Numbered from the stretch's first letter, positions 34,539 to 46,699 are shown. The stretch is DNA of 64,000 bases from Plantago ovata (GCA_028274465.1 CM051457.1:72080496-72144495), one strand, 5' to 3'. The notes: a model not told the origin generated them from the sequence alone. Numbers and translations are program-made.

Positions 34539-34842
34539 TTTTCTCATAGAGTTTAGAGCGCGGGGAGGGTTCCCCTAATCATGGAAATCGAATAGCTTTT
34601 TTATTTAAGTAAGCTTTCTCGATCGAGTAGTCTTTTTTTTGAGTATAGTAGCTCTTACTTGACATTTTCTTGTTGAAAGAGACATTGTATTGATTTGTCG
34701 GAAATGCAATTACAATGGGGGCTCTTCGGCCAGCTTAAACCAAAAGCAGGGGTACCTCTCACTTGAATCCGTGAGGGACCTCCACATTAAGTTTTCAAAA
34801 AGCTTTTTCTCTTGACAACTTCAAGCGTAGAATCTCTGGAGG
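34539..34842 (-). other. 3' untranslated part of element D
   Basis: 304 bp between the integrase stop and the gap, with no gene; the 3' LTR has not been reached. Confidence 0.7.
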
Positions 34843-36712
34843 TTAGAAGTATTCCATGGATTTTTCAATACCCTCCTCCATGTCTTGAAGACGATAACTT
34901 CCGTTGGACCTTGCTTCAATTATCTTGTAGGGGCCTTCCCAATTGGGTTGCATCTTCCCCACTTTGCCCAAGATGTCTGCTCTTCGGAGTACTAGGTCTC
35001 CTACTTGGAAGTCTCTTCTCTTACGCCTTTGTTGTAGGTCTTCGCGATGAGTGCTTGATATCTGAGGATATTGGCCAAGGCGTTGGTCCTCGTTCACTGA
35101 TTGTCTCTAGGTCGAAGAGTCTCTCTGTATGATTGTCCTCGGGTTGGTACCCTTGGATTCTGAGGGTTTCCACCGCCACTTCTGCTGGTATGACCGCCTC
35201 GGACCCATAAACTAGCGAGAAGGGAGTCTCTCTTGTAGCTGTTTTTGAAGTAGTGCGGTATGCCCACACCACTCCATCAAGCTCGTCGACCCAGTCCTTG
35301 TTGGTAGCGAACCTCTTCTGCAAGTTGTTGACAAGGATTTTGTTGACGGCTTCTGTTTGCCCATTGGATTGAGGATGTCCTGAGGTATACCTCCTCTCAA
35401 TCTTCATTTCCTTGCACCATTCATTGAATCTTTGGCCGCAAAATTGAGCACCATTATCCGAGATGAGGACCCTTGGCAAGCCAAATCGACACACGATGTT
35501 CCTCCATACGAAGTTCATCACTCTTTGTTCGGTGATGGTAGATACTGCCTCAACTTCCGCCCACTTGCTAAAGTATTCGACCGCAACGATGATGAACTTC
35601 TTTTGACCCGTGCCTCTTGGAAAGGGACCGACTATGTCGATGCCCCATATGTCGAACGGACAAGTGATGGCGATGGGCATGAGAGGTTTCGCCGGGACGT
35701 TGATCAAATTGGCGTGCAATTGACACTCCTCGCACTTTCTCACAAATTGGGCAGCGTCTTCGCGAACAGTGGGCCAGTAGTATCCTTGTCGAATGACTTT
35801 TTGCGCGAGGGTTCTTCCTCCGGCATGGTCGCCGCAACTTCCTCGATGCATTTCTCCAAGAAGTTTTTGAACTTCATGCTCGGCGACGCATCTCAAGTAG
35901 ACTCCCTCGAAAGACCTTTTGTACAAGTAGTCTCCTTGCATGATGTATCGAGGAGCTTTTCCTTTGATTCTCCTTGCTTCAGCCTTGTCACGAGGAAGGC
36001 TTCCATTTTTGAGATATGTTGTTATCTCTTGCATCCAATTCGGTTGATCGTCAATTGCCAAGACGTTTGGCTTTGATGACCACAAAGATGATGCGTTGAT
36101 TCTCATGAGTATCACGTTCCGGGTATCAACTCCTCCGGAGGCTGAAGCATACTTTGATAGGGCATCTGCCCTTTGATTGAGATCCCTCGAGAACTTTTCA
36201 ATCTCACAACTTTCAAATTTTTGGATTTCTTCCGTGATGGCACTTTTGTACTCAGCCAGTGAGTCTTTCTTGGTTCTGAATTTCCCCGAGATTTGCTTCT
36301 CGGCCAGTTGGGAATCAGTGAAGAGATGTAGCTTCTTCACTTCCAATGACTTTGCCATACGTAGAGCGATGAGGATGGCTTCATATTCTGCTTCATTGTT
36401 GGAGACCGGGAAACTAAGAGTAACGGCGTACTCTAGTTCACCTCCTCCGGGACTCTTGAAGTATATTCCTATCCCGCCATTTTTTCCCGATGAGGATCCA
36501 TCAACATGAAGAATCCAGACGTCTCCGTGGTCGACTAGTTCTTTGGGTTTTGGAGAGACGGTCTCCGCACCCTTTGGCTCGTCGGTTTTCTCTGTCAGGA
36601 ACACTTCATGCCTTTTCCTCTTGGTTTGGGACATCGCCTTAAGCTCTTTTAAAGCATCTTCCAGAGCTTGCATTGGGTTGTTTTGATGGGGTTGCTCTTC
36701 GACCATCATCAA
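34843..36712 (-). pseudogene. Archaeal-type RNase H and integrase of element D
   Basis: The frame from 36712 holds the second RNase H (ILHVDGSSSGKNGGIG, NNEAEYEALI-like, LFTDSQL, RADALSKYAS at residues about 65-195). It is followed by the integrase zinc-binding region (H...H, CEECQLH) and catalytic core (GIDIVGPFPRG, ISDNGAQF and GQTEAVNK, consistent with D-D-E). Near 35095 a frameshift ends this frame. The integrase C-terminal part, with the GPY-type NWEGPYKI, is read in another frame to 34843. The protein would remove RNA from RNA-DNA hybrids and integrate the cDNA. The frame also differs from the RT frame upstream, so expression is broken. Confidence 0.88.
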
Positions 36713-38016
36713 AGCACTCTTTGTTTCCGAAGAGTTTTCCTCTGAAGCTCCTTTGAGGGATACTCCACGAGGAAGTCGGCTATGACTTGTGCTTTTTTGG
36801 CCACGGGTGCTTGGTAGTCGATGTCGTACTCGCTTAGTTCAATCGCCCACCTTGCCATTCTTCCCGAGTTTTCGGGTTTTCCGAGGACTTGTTTGAGAGG
36901 TTGCTTTGTTAAAACAACAACCTTGTGAGCACCAAAGTAGGGTTTTAGCCTCCTTGCCGTATAAACGAGGGCAAAGGAAAGCCTCTCGATATCCATGTAC
37001 CGCGTTTCAGCCCCGGCAAGTACTTTGCTCAAGTAGTAGATGGGCAAGTGGTCGTTTCCTTGGATTCGCACCAAAACCGAGCTGATAGCTTCCCCGGTTG
37101 CTGCTAAGTACAAATAGAGTACCTCTCCGTCCACGGGCTTTGACAATAGAGGAGGAGCGAGTAGGTATTCTTTCAGCTTCTCGAAGGCTTCCTCGCACTC
37201 CTTTGTCCACTCGAAGTGGCTGCTCTTTCTCAATACCTTGAAAAAAGGTAGATTTTTCTCGGCATACCTTGAGATGAATCTACTCAATGCAATTGATTTT
37301 CCTACCAATTGTTGCACCTCATTGATGGACTGAGGTTGGGGAAGATCGAGTATGACCTTTATCTTTTCGGGGTTTGCTTCTATTCCTCTCTCTGTCACCA
37401 TGTAGCCGAGGAACTTCCCCCCTTTGACTCCAAAGGTACACTTCGCCGGGTTGAGCTTCATGCCATACTTTCTCAAGATTGAGAAGCACTTTGCCAGGTA
37501 ACCTACATGTTGCTCCTCGGTCTTGCTCTTGACGAGCATGTCATCGACATATACATCCATTGTTTTGCCTAGCTCTTCCTTGAACATCTTGTTAACCAAC
37601 CTTTGGTAGGTAGCTCCGGCGTTTTTAAGACCAAATGGCATCACGTTGAAGCAATACACATTGCCGTTAGCGAAGAAGGCAGTTTTAGGCACATCATCTT
37701 TGGCCATTTTGACCTGGTAGAAGCCCTGGTATGCATCCATGAAACTCAGGAGGGCGCATCCAGCGGTGGAATCAACAAGCTGGTCGATCCGTGGGAGAGG
37801 GTATGGATCCTTCCGGAAAAACTTGTTGAGCCTTGTAAAATTGTTGCACATTCGCCATTTCCCCGGACCCTTCTCCACGAGGACCACATTGCATACCCAG
37901 TCTGAGTATCTCACTTCTTTGATGTGGCCAGCTTTAAGAAGCCTTTGTACTTCCGCTTCTATGATGGCATTATCTTCCGCACTGAAGTCTCTTCGCTTTT
38001 CTCTGATGTGTGTGAT
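36709..38016 (-). pseudogene. Reverse transcriptase and first RNase H of element D
   Basis: This is in frame with the gag-protease ORF upstream across a TAG (38019-38017). RT motifs are clear: DAYQGFYQVKM, MPFGLKNAGATYQ and the catalytic YVDDMLVKS. The first RNase H follows, but where active enzymes have a DAS-type aspartate this one reads YLYLAATGEAISSVL, so it lacks the first catalytic residue. That is a known state in Tat elements that carry a second RNase H. The ORF ends LRKQRVL-TGA, overlapping the next ORF in another frame. Confidence 0.9.
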
Positions 38017-41000
38017 CTATGGGTCTACGTTCAGACGGTGAACGGCGACACGTGGGTCGATCCCCTTCAGGTCCTCGGTACTCCATGCGAAGATATCGTT
38101 GTTATCCTTCAAACATTGGATGAGTTTCATCTTGACTTCAGTGGCCATCTCTGTGCCAATTTTTGTGACCTTGTCGGCACTTCCTTCGACAATTTGGATT
38201 TCTTCTAGGGCTTCTCTTGCTTCAATTTTGTTTTCCTCAAAGAATTTCTTCTTTTTGGAAGAGGGTGGGACTGGTGGAATCACTTGATACTCCTCGAGCT
38301 CCTTAACAGCTCCTACTAGAGTATCCTTGTCTTTCTTCATGATTGCTTTTCTTCGCCTAAGTGACGGACTTGGCTTTTTTGATTTTCTCTTCACTCGCCG
38401 AACCGTGTAGAAATGATAAGGCGCATTGTGAACAAGGGGTGTCTCCTCGGGTGATTGCCCGGGGTTGGGTTCTCCAATGGCAACCCTTGAAGTGAACTTG
38501 GCTGACAAGGTATAGCATTCCCATGCTTCTCGTATGTCTCCTACTTCTTGTCCGATTCCCAAAGGAGTGGGGAATTTTAGCTTGTTGTGGACTGTGGACA
38601 CTACGGCTCGGAATTGAGAGAGAGCGGGTCGGCCTAGGACTGCGAAATAATCAAATGGCATATCGACCACCACAAAAGGAACCTGTTGGGTTACCCTTCT
38701 AGGAGCGCTACCCATTGACACTGTGAGGTTGATCATTCCGAGCGGCATGATAGGTTGTCCTCCGAATCCTACCAATGCGCTCCTCACTTCTCTGAGCCCT
38801 TCCCTTGGGTTCATGTGCATCCTTTTCAAGGTTCCGGTGAAAATCAAGTTTGCCGAGCACCCAGTGTCGACGAGGATTCTACCCAACTTGTAGGATTGAA
38901 CATCCAAGGAAACTACAAGTGGGACGCAAGGATCATAGATGTTGCCTCCTCCGGCGTGCTTCAGAGGTATCTCGCTATCATCGAAAGAGATAAAGTTGGT
39001 TCCCGGTCGCGCGGCTTGAGCATACTTCACATCTCGGACCCTGAGGTTGTCCGCCATAATCTCCCTTTGATTACGAGTGTCGCCGCCGGTGGGTCCTCCC
39101 GCAATTGTGAGAGTGCGGATGCTTCCATTTACAGGGCGGTTCTCATAATTGTTGTAATTATGAATGTCGTCGTCCTGAGGGTTTCCTTGGTAAGGGTGCT
39201 CACTCCCGCTTTGAGGAGGTGGGGGCAGTAGTGCCAGGGGTTCCTCCTTCCGGATGTAGTTAACCAATTGACCGTTACGTATCATCCTCTCAATTTCGTT
39301 CTTGAGCTCGACACACTCATCTGAGGTGTGCCCTTTCCCCTTGTGAAACTTACAAAATTTTTCCGAGCTCTTGTTCCTTTGATTTTCCTTAATCGGGGGT
39401 GGCCACGAGACGTCTAGCTTCCTCGAGACTATATAGTTCAAGATGTCGGATCTTGGCCTATTCAAGTCCGTGTAGTTGCTATATCGTCTTAGAGGTGACC
39501 TTCTGGGAGGAGACCTCTTGTCTCTGAAATCATTTCTTGAGTTGCCCTCCTTGATCAACCCAAATTTTTGCTCTTTCCTCTGCTTCTCGGGATTTTGGGG
39601 GCGAGGAGGGTACTCCTTTTCTTTTTCTTTTTCTTTCCCTTTTTCCTTGGGAAGATTGGTTCTCACGGTGACCGTTCTTCGGAATTCCTCGGCTTCGAGG
39701 AAGTCCTTGCAAACTTTGGCAAGTTGTGCTTCATTCTCTACACACGATGCTGAGAGCACATCTTGGAATCTGATGTTGGTAGTGTTACCATACAAGTATT
39801 CTTTCCTCTCATTGATCGAGTGATCTTCGACTTGGAGGGCTGCTTCATGGAAGCGATTGATAAAATCCCTCAAGTCTTCATTGTTTCTCTAAACAATTTC
39901 GGCCAAGTATCTCACCCGTCTCTTGGCGTTCATCACCTTCTCGAAACGCTTAGAAAACTCCTTACAGAGATCTCTATATGATTTGATGGATCGGTGAGGG
40001 AGGCGCGACCACCATTTCATGGCTTCTCCGGAAAGGTTAGCCGGGAAGAGGAGTGCCTTAGTCCTTGAGTCATGACCGTAAGCATTCATTTCGGTGCCAA
40101 ATCTTACCAAGTAGTCCTTCGGACAACTTGTTCCATCATAGCTTTCGAAGGTGGGGAAGCCTCTTTCAATTTTGGCTTGGTGGTTCCTGATCTCATCACA
40201 CAAAGGGCTCCGATCTTGGTCTTGCTCTCTTTCTTGGACGGTTCCTCGAAGAGTCTCTATCTGAGCATCAAGTGCGGATTTCCTCGCGTTGAGTTCCTCC
40301 AGAGTGAGCCTCCTCCCCGTGATCGGATCGACCAGGGGGGTTACCTCCGCTACTGTTCTCAATGCTTGATTCTCTTCCACTGCTTCTTGTTGGTTTTGAG
40401 GAGTTACCTGGTTGGGGGTAACTTGATTGGGGAGAGCGGGTGGTGTAGCGACCACCTGAACTCTATTTTCTTGTTGCGCTACATTTTGCAATGATGCCCG
40501 TATTCTTCTGTCAATCAGGTCTCTCAAATCATCCGGGGCACCTTGTGGTCCTAACCTCGACTGGATTCTTGATGGTCCAAGTCGAGATTGGATCGGCCTG
40601 GTGTTGGCTCTCGAATGTGCTTCATCTTGCGCAACAGGTGCTCTTCCCTGGGATTGACGAGGAGCGACCAGAGTGGCCCGAGGTTGCTCTTGCACCGGGG
40701 CCTGTGGTTCTCCTTTGGCTTGTATCTCGGTATTAACCCTAATAGCCTCATTACCTCCGACATATCCTTGTAAAGTAAGAAGGAATAGACCGTATTGAGC
40801 TTCGCCCATCCCGAAATCTGATGGTCGGACGACACGTCCATCAGGAAGGGTGAAGGTCAATGCGGCCGGTTGAGGAGGGTTCACTGTCACGGGAGGTTGG
40901 TTAATTGCTACCGAATGAGGCTGCCCCCTAGACTCGGCGTTGTTCGCGACTCTCAAAGCTCCGTAGGCATTTCCTACCGAAACTCCTTGTGGATTATTTT

Positions 41001-41205
41001 CCCCCGATGTCTCATTTTGGGAGTGAGTGACATTAGTAAATGCCCCCTCCGTGTAATCCCGGTTCCTTGCAACATTGTTGTTTCTCGGCTCCCTCGGAAC
41101 ACCATCCGTTCCTCCTCCGCGACCGTTACTAGAGGGACGGCCTCTAGGTCGAGGAGGGTTTCCGGGTGGTGCATTAGCAAGACGGTTGCTTCTTCTGGGA
41201 GGCAT
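38017..41205 (-). pseudogene. gag-protease of element D, one internal amber codon
   Basis: It starts MPPRRSNRLA at 41205, 61 bases after the primer site. The N-terminal half is low in order (P, R, Q, N rich). The gag core follows (YDGTSCPKDYL, KWWSRLPHRSIKSY). A TAG at 39891-39889 falls inside the gag core, after which the same frame continues with RDFINRFHEAALQVE. A CHHC-type knuckle (CKFHKGKGHTSDEC) and a basic region follow. The protease has DTGCSANLIF and VLGRPALSQF. The frame runs on to the amber codon at 38017, so gag, protease and RT were once one reading frame. Confidence 0.9.
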
Positions 41206-41266
41206 ATTCGTGATGTGTCACGAGGAGGAAAGTGGCTCGACCAGCAGGGCAAGGAATGACCTTTTG

Positions 41267-41290
41267 TGTCGATTCCCACAGACGGCGCCA
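41267..41290 (-). promoter_or_regulatory. Primer binding site, element D
   Basis: On the minus strand TGGCGCCGTCTGTGGGAA begins two bases inside the LTR edge. It is a gypsy-type site that differs from the Athila-like family after TGGCGCCGT. I do not assign the tRNA. Confidence 0.85.
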
Positions 41291-41292
41291 AA

Positions 41293-42045
41293 TGTTGAAA
41301 GGTAATTCGTGTTTCTTTCTAAGTTCGCAATGAGTCGCTAGTCTAAGTCATTCTAGTTCTTCTTCTTGTAGTGTTCCTCTAAGATAGGAAGTGAGCCTTC
41401 TTGTAGCTTCCTCGTACCTGAAATAGACTAGAGGGGGGGGGTTAGTGTCTCTTGCCCGGTCTGTAAGGTATCAGACCGGAGAGGCGACTTTACGAGTAGG
41501 GAGTTGTGAGGCTTCCCTAGTACGAGTAGTGAAAGTGGTGCTCGTGTGGTGTCATTAATGCTTACTGTTGAGGAGTAAATGAGGCCTTTATATACTTGAG
41601 GCCTTTCAACTTCCGGTCGCGTAGGATCACGCCACGTGTACGGCTAGATTGAGGCCTTCCTCGGCCCAGGCCCATTAAGGAGGTCCGTGGGCCTTGGCCC
41701 AAGAGAGCAACCATGGCTGGTCGCTCTGGGGTCATCGTGCCTTCCTTGTGCGTGGATGATGCGAGTAGTGTCCTGCTCAGTTTCTGTCAAGGAGCGTTAC
41801 CTTGACGTAAGGTCTCCTCGAGCCCGAGAGATGCTCCCCGAGCCCACTGGCAGCTTTGTCCTTGTGAGGAGCTTATTTTGAGGGTTGTCCTCCCAGTGAT
41901 GGTCGGACCCTATGTTGGTCGATCCACACCTTAGTGACATACTTGGGTGTGGTCGTGCCCCTTGAGGGACGGCCTATGATGCTTTGTCGCGCTCTTAGAC
42001 CGCTCCAGTTCGTACATGCGGACTGGACATATTTCAACCCTAACA
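41293..42045 (-). repeat. 5' LTR, element D
   Basis: 753 bp, TGTTAGGGTTGAAATATG at the 42045 end and CTTTCAACA at the 41293 end. A minus-strand TATA box, TATATAAAG, is at 41594-41586. It is related to the solo LTRs at 19415-20247 and 23638-24472. Confidence 0.92.
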
Positions 42046-43526
42046 GTAATGGCATTCGACTTCACAGTGTTGCTAGGCAGCTTGCCTTGTTCCCTACTTG
42101 CTCCTCGGTCGATCAACTCTTGCATCTTTTGATGGGCAAGCCTAGTGCTCTCTTCCAACCTATCGAGCCTTGCCCTAGTCTTCTCGGAATCTTCTTCATA
42201 ACGTTTGAGAAAACTTTGTGTGTGATCAACCATCTTTTGCAAGTTCTCCATTAGTTGAGCCGACTTCGACTTCGGTGGCTCTTTCGGAGCGGGGTTTTCG
42301 TATTGATCATTACCATAGTTTAACCTACTACGGTCTTGTTTAGGGCCATAAGTTTGGTTAGCCGGTGAATATCCTTGATTGTTCCGGAATCCTCTTCTCC
42401 AAAATCCACCTCGAGGATTCCTACCGTCTTGTCCGTAGCTAACTTCTTCAGTGCCAAACTCCGTAGCAAAGGCTTCTTCTTCGCCTCCTCGAGCCCAGTT
42501 GCCATCATCGTATGCCAGCTCCAATCTACACATATGTGCCCCATGCCCATAGTTCTTGCATATTCGGCATACTTCGTTCGAAACAGTTGTTTCGGTGGCG
42601 CTCTTGAGGACTTGCTTCAATTCGTTGGTAAAGCACTCGAATTGATCCCCATTCCCCCTATACATAGGGGCTTCTTGAGTCGGTGGAACTTCAGGTCCAC
42701 GTCTCCTAACCATTGCTCTTGGGTCCTTGAACTGCGAACCCTTAGCAAGCCTTTCGAAAACTGCCCAGACGGCTTCTGCGGTTTCCTCCCAAATATTGCC
42801 TCGGCATTGGAAATCCACCACTTGTTGCTTCTCGAAGGTTAGTCCATTGTAGAAGTGTTGGACTAGGTCAGAAAGTTCAAAACCATGGTGAGGACAGTTG
42901 TTCGTGAGATCTTGGAACCTCTCAAACGCGGTGTAGATGGTCTCATCATAGTCCTGCTTGAATCCAGTGATCTGCGCCTTTAGCGCGGTAGTCAAGGTGT
43001 GAGGGAAGTATTTCTCCATGAAAGCTGAAAAAACCTTTTCCCAGGTGTCCAGCGAGCCTGCTGGTAGAGAACTCAACCATGAATTGGCTCTGTCGCCAAG
43101 TCCCAATGGAAAAACCTTCATCCTCAACTCGTCCGTTGTTATTTCGGCTCCGGGTCGTGGGAGTTGGTTGACGAAATCATCGATATCGTGCAAGTACCCC
43201 ATCACATCTTCCCTTGATAAGCCATAGAACCTCGGAAGTTGTTGGAATGCGTGGTTCTTGATCTCCAGATCTCGGGTTGCAGACGAAAGAACTATCGCCG
43301 CTCCCCTCATACGATCCTTGGTGGGTTGAACCCATGCCTTCAGTGGTCTAGCTTCTGCCATTCCGTTGATTTCCTTGAAAAGACTGAGTAGAGATTCAGA
43401 GAAATCGGTTTCCTCTATTCCCTCTAGTGCGCGCCTTTCAAGTAGTCGCCTTCTTTGGTGGTAGACTCTGTCGATCTCAGCAATTGAATCAGCAAGTGGT
43501 GTTCCTGCAGAACGTGTATGTGGCAT
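42046..43526 (-). pseudogene. gag of copy E, cut by element D
   Basis: The ORF starts MPHTRSAGTP, as in copy A, and is uninterrupted through the gag core and CCHC knuckle (CRICKNYGHGAHMC) to about residue 494. There the LTR of element D replaces the rest. The frame stays open for another 38 codons inside the LTR and stops at 41931, giving a chimeric 531-residue ORF without protease. It has no nonsense codon before the insertion, unlike copy B, so E was probably coding-competent when D arrived. Confidence 0.92.
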
Positions 43527-43650
43527 ACACTATCTGTAACAGACTAGGAAAGCAGTATCAGAGAGAGATTAAAAAGGAAAACTAAAACTAATAGAATTAG
43601 GAATTGAAAGCTGAAAATATAAACAAATTAAACAGAAAAAAGGAGTATAG

Positions 43651-43668
43651 TCCCCGGCAGCGGCGCCA
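43651..43668 (-). promoter_or_regulatory. Primer binding site, copy E
   Basis: Complement reads TGGCGCCGCTGCCGGGGA, one base from the site of copy A. Confidence 0.9.
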
Positions 43669-43671
43669 ATT

Positions 43672-44983
43672 TGATGAACGCAGATTTGTCGGTTCCGAAT
43701 TCAGCAAATAATATTTGTTATTTAGCCAAAGGCAATCCACAACTACAACGAAAACTGTAGTGTAGCGGTAGAATGACTCGAGTGTCGTTCTCTCAGGACT
43801 ATAACTAGTTTTATCAAATCTAATTTAGAATATAAAAACAGCAGACAGATAGCAAAGGGTTTTTCTAGCAGATAATTGAGATTGGTGATAGTATGATCCT
43901 TCAAAGCGTAACGGGTCGATAATCATGCATAAATTCCTCGGTCTTGCATGGAGATCTTTGATCAATCCAGTGTCCTGTTGCAATTATTAAGCACTACGAA
44001 GATAATGGGTCTGACAAGTCAATCACTATTGTCCTAATGTGTTCCGTAATTATTCAACACTACGAAGATAAACTCGCGTACAGGTCGACGAGGGTCCAAT
44101 TGTGCATAATAATTAATACAACATACAAGAATTTAGGCTGAGCCTGATCAACGAAATAAAGCAATAACACGGAGTATAATGCGCGATATAGCCATTAGCA
44201 TGATTATCTTCCCTTCGCTAAGAATTCACATACTACCACCAACGATAAGTTTAGCTACTCATAATAGGCATGCAATCAACAGAAATCATAGAAGAAAACA
44301 TATTGAAAGATATATAAAATAAGTAGATTAAACCGTAAGATACAATGTTACCGAAGGTTGTCAATCTCCGAAGAATCGCGATCCTACAAGCTCCAATCCG
44401 CTATGAAAAATTGTCCCCTAAGCTACGGACCCCCAGAACAGGCTCTGGGAAGTCCCTACCTAAAACTACAGAGAGAGGTGAGAAAGTAGGTCTGGAAAAG
44501 TATGATTTTCGGAGAAAACAGAGCAACTATATATAGGCTTCGAAATACTGTGGGGCGGTTCGCCCCACACACCGGGCGGTTCGCCTGGTGTGGGGCGGTT
44601 CGCCCCACGTCTGGGGCGGTTCGCCCCGGAGAATTTCTCGCGGAATTCCGCGTTTTCGACGCGTTTTTGGATTTCTTCCCCTTTTCGGACTCGGTTTCTG
44701 TCTTCTAGTGGCCTTCTAACCTCCAGATTCGACCCCTAGACTCCAAATCGTATCCGGAAACCTTCAGATACTCCAAATAGGCTTCTGGAACACCAATTCC
44801 TTGTCAACTTCAATATAATTGCCCGGAAATCCTCGATTTTCAACCAAAACCTGTAAAATAAAATCTAAAGGGAAACGTGACACTATTCTAATAAAATGCA
44901 CTAAAATATAGCTAAATTAACATAGAGGATAGCTAAAATAGGTGAAAAAGACTCGAATGAAAGTGTAAAATACACATTCATCA
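43672..44983 (-). repeat. 5' LTR, copy E
   Basis: 1312 bp, bounded by TGATGAACG and ATTCATCA. The palindrome array at 44549-44631 has four units with arms GTGGGGCG, CACCGGGCG, GTGGGGCG and GGGGCG. It is otherwise very close to the 3' LTR by eye. Confidence 0.95.
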
Positions 44984-46670
44984 CATTCTACCAATTATAA
45001 GTCTACTGAAGATGCCATACGTAGAGGTGATATAGATCCAGATGATCCCGCAGGAAATGTTGGCAAGCGCTTTGTTCTCCCTTCGACTTTCATAGGTGGC
45101 TCCCGGTACATGGTACAGAATTATCAAGACACGATTGCCATTTGCAGGACCATTCGGTGTCCGGAGTTGTTCATTACATTACTTGCAATCCAAAGTGGCC
45201 GGAGATCACACGTTTCGTGAAGGATAAGGGGTTGCGCCCTGAAGACAGGCCAGATATTCTATGTCACGTTTTCAAAATAAAGCTTGATGAGCTCATTGAA
45301 GATTTGAAGGCTAGAAATATATTTGGGAAGTATAAAGAAGTTAAACTACATTTTATGTGAATATTTTCATTTTTGTTATGTATACGGTTTTTTTTTTACA
45401 CTCATTTCAACTATATACATTTTTATTGATGTTGAACTTGTATACACAATAGAGTTTCAAAAGCATTGTCTTCCTCACGCACATATCCTACTGGGGACCG
45501 ACCGAGATGATCGTCCAATGACTGTAAGTGAGATTGATAAAGTAATAACTGCAGAAATTCCAGACAAGGATCTTCAGCCTGAACTGTACACTGCAGTTTC
45601 AGAGTACATGGTTCATGGTCCCTGTGGAGCTTTGAAAAAAAATCACCTTGCATGGATGCTGAAAAGAAAAGGTGCACAAAGAAATTTTCCAAGTCATTTA
45701 ATGACAGTACAAGATTCGATACGAATGGGTACCCAATATATAGAAGGCGTGACACAGGTGCTACTATTATTAAAAATGGAATTGAGGTTGATAATAGGTA
45801 AATTACTTATTTGAGAAATTCATTATGTTATGTTTGATTATCACTTTTTTTTTCAAATTTCAAACGCAAATAATTACTGTAATTTTTCTTTGATATTTTT
45901 ACTTGGTTGTAAACGCAGGTTTTCGTCCCTTATAATGCCTATCTGCTGATGAATTGTCAAGAACACATCAATGAGGAATGGTACAATTCGACTAATTACA
46001 TAAAGTATCTTTTCTAATATATCAACAAGGGTGTCGATCGATCCACTGCCTCTTTGTGGATTGATAATGAAATAAAGAATTACGTGGACTGTCGATACAT
46101 CTCTGCAGGCGAAGTTGTTTGGCATATTTTGGGATATGATATTCATTATCGGGATCCTCCGGTTGAGCGGTTACCATTCCACTTGGAAGGAGAACACTAT
46201 ATGGTTTTCAAGGACGGTGACTACATTGAGGACTTGGTGGACAAGCAAACAGTCAGTCGAAGTTCATAAATTGGATGGACTTTAATAAGAAGCACCCGGA
46301 AGCTCGCAAGTATCTCTATGCAGAGTTCCGTCACCACTATGTATGGCAAGGTGATAGACGTGAGTGGAAAGAGAGGGCTAGACCGAGCAACAAGATTAGA
46401 AGAATATATCACGTTCCACCAAGTTCGGGTCCTCTATATCATTTGAGGATATTCGCTGGGACTTTTGGATGAATACAAAGAGTAAATTCATGGCATAAAA
46501 GAGGCTCACTTGTGGGGTTCCGATAAATATCTTCGACAAATATTATGTATGCTTCTCACTTCCAACAGTATGTCTAGGCCAAACCACGTATGGGAAAGCA
46601 CGTGGAAGAAACTATCAGATGATATTTTATATATTGCCCGGCATAAGATGGATAATCCAGGTATGTATGA
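44984..46670 (+). pseudogene. Helitron Rep gene, 3' part of the Rep domain
   Basis: It continues from 28863. Recognisable blocks are ITCNPKWPEITRF (near 45170-45215), the HUH motif HCLPHAHILL (near 45460-45490) that coordinates the metal for nicking, and HYRDPPVERLPFHL. The replication tyrosine motif reads YIKYLF-stop-YINKG (near 45998-46030), with TAA in place of a sense codon. A further frame change lies near 46265. An AT-rich intron-like stretch separates the first two blocks and another (about 45800-45918) starts GTAAATTAC. The gene ends in this window with an exon end and GTATGTATG near 46660. Confidence 0.78.
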
Positions 46671-46699
46671 GATTTAATTTTAGCGTATTTTTATGTTTT

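Larger units (their letters stand above)
34539..42045 (-). mobile_element. Tat-type Ty3/gypsy retrotransposon D, 3' LTR missing
   Basis: A 5' LTR (41293-42045), a primer site and gag, protease, RT, RNase H, a second archaeal-type RNase H and integrase are in gypsy order on the minus strand. The second RNase H between RNase H and integrase is the hallmark of the Tat lineage (Ogre/Retand-like). D is inserted in the gag of copy E next to GTAAT (42046-42050). Coding is broken by two amber codons and two frameshifts. The 3' LTR falls in the N gap. Confidence 0.92.
28864..44983 (-). mobile_element. Athila-like gag-protease element, copy E, with nested F and D
   Basis: The 3' LTR (28864-30135) and 5' LTR (43672-44983) flank the insertion, with the perfect target duplication CATTC at 28859-28863 and 44984-44988. 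It lies in an exon of the Helitron Rep gene. On the minus strand it has a primer site, a gag cut at 42046 by element D, and, left of the gap, ORF2 and 3' noncoding DNA, with copy F inserted at 32602. The gag-protease C-terminus and the spacer are missing and should lie in the N gap. Confidence 0.95.

Noticed and set aside
34314-34578. ORFs spanning the N gap
   Set aside because: They contain only undefined residues in the middle and are artefacts.
35432-36076. 214-codon plus-strand ORF
   Set aside because: Antisense to the integrase and RNase H of element D.
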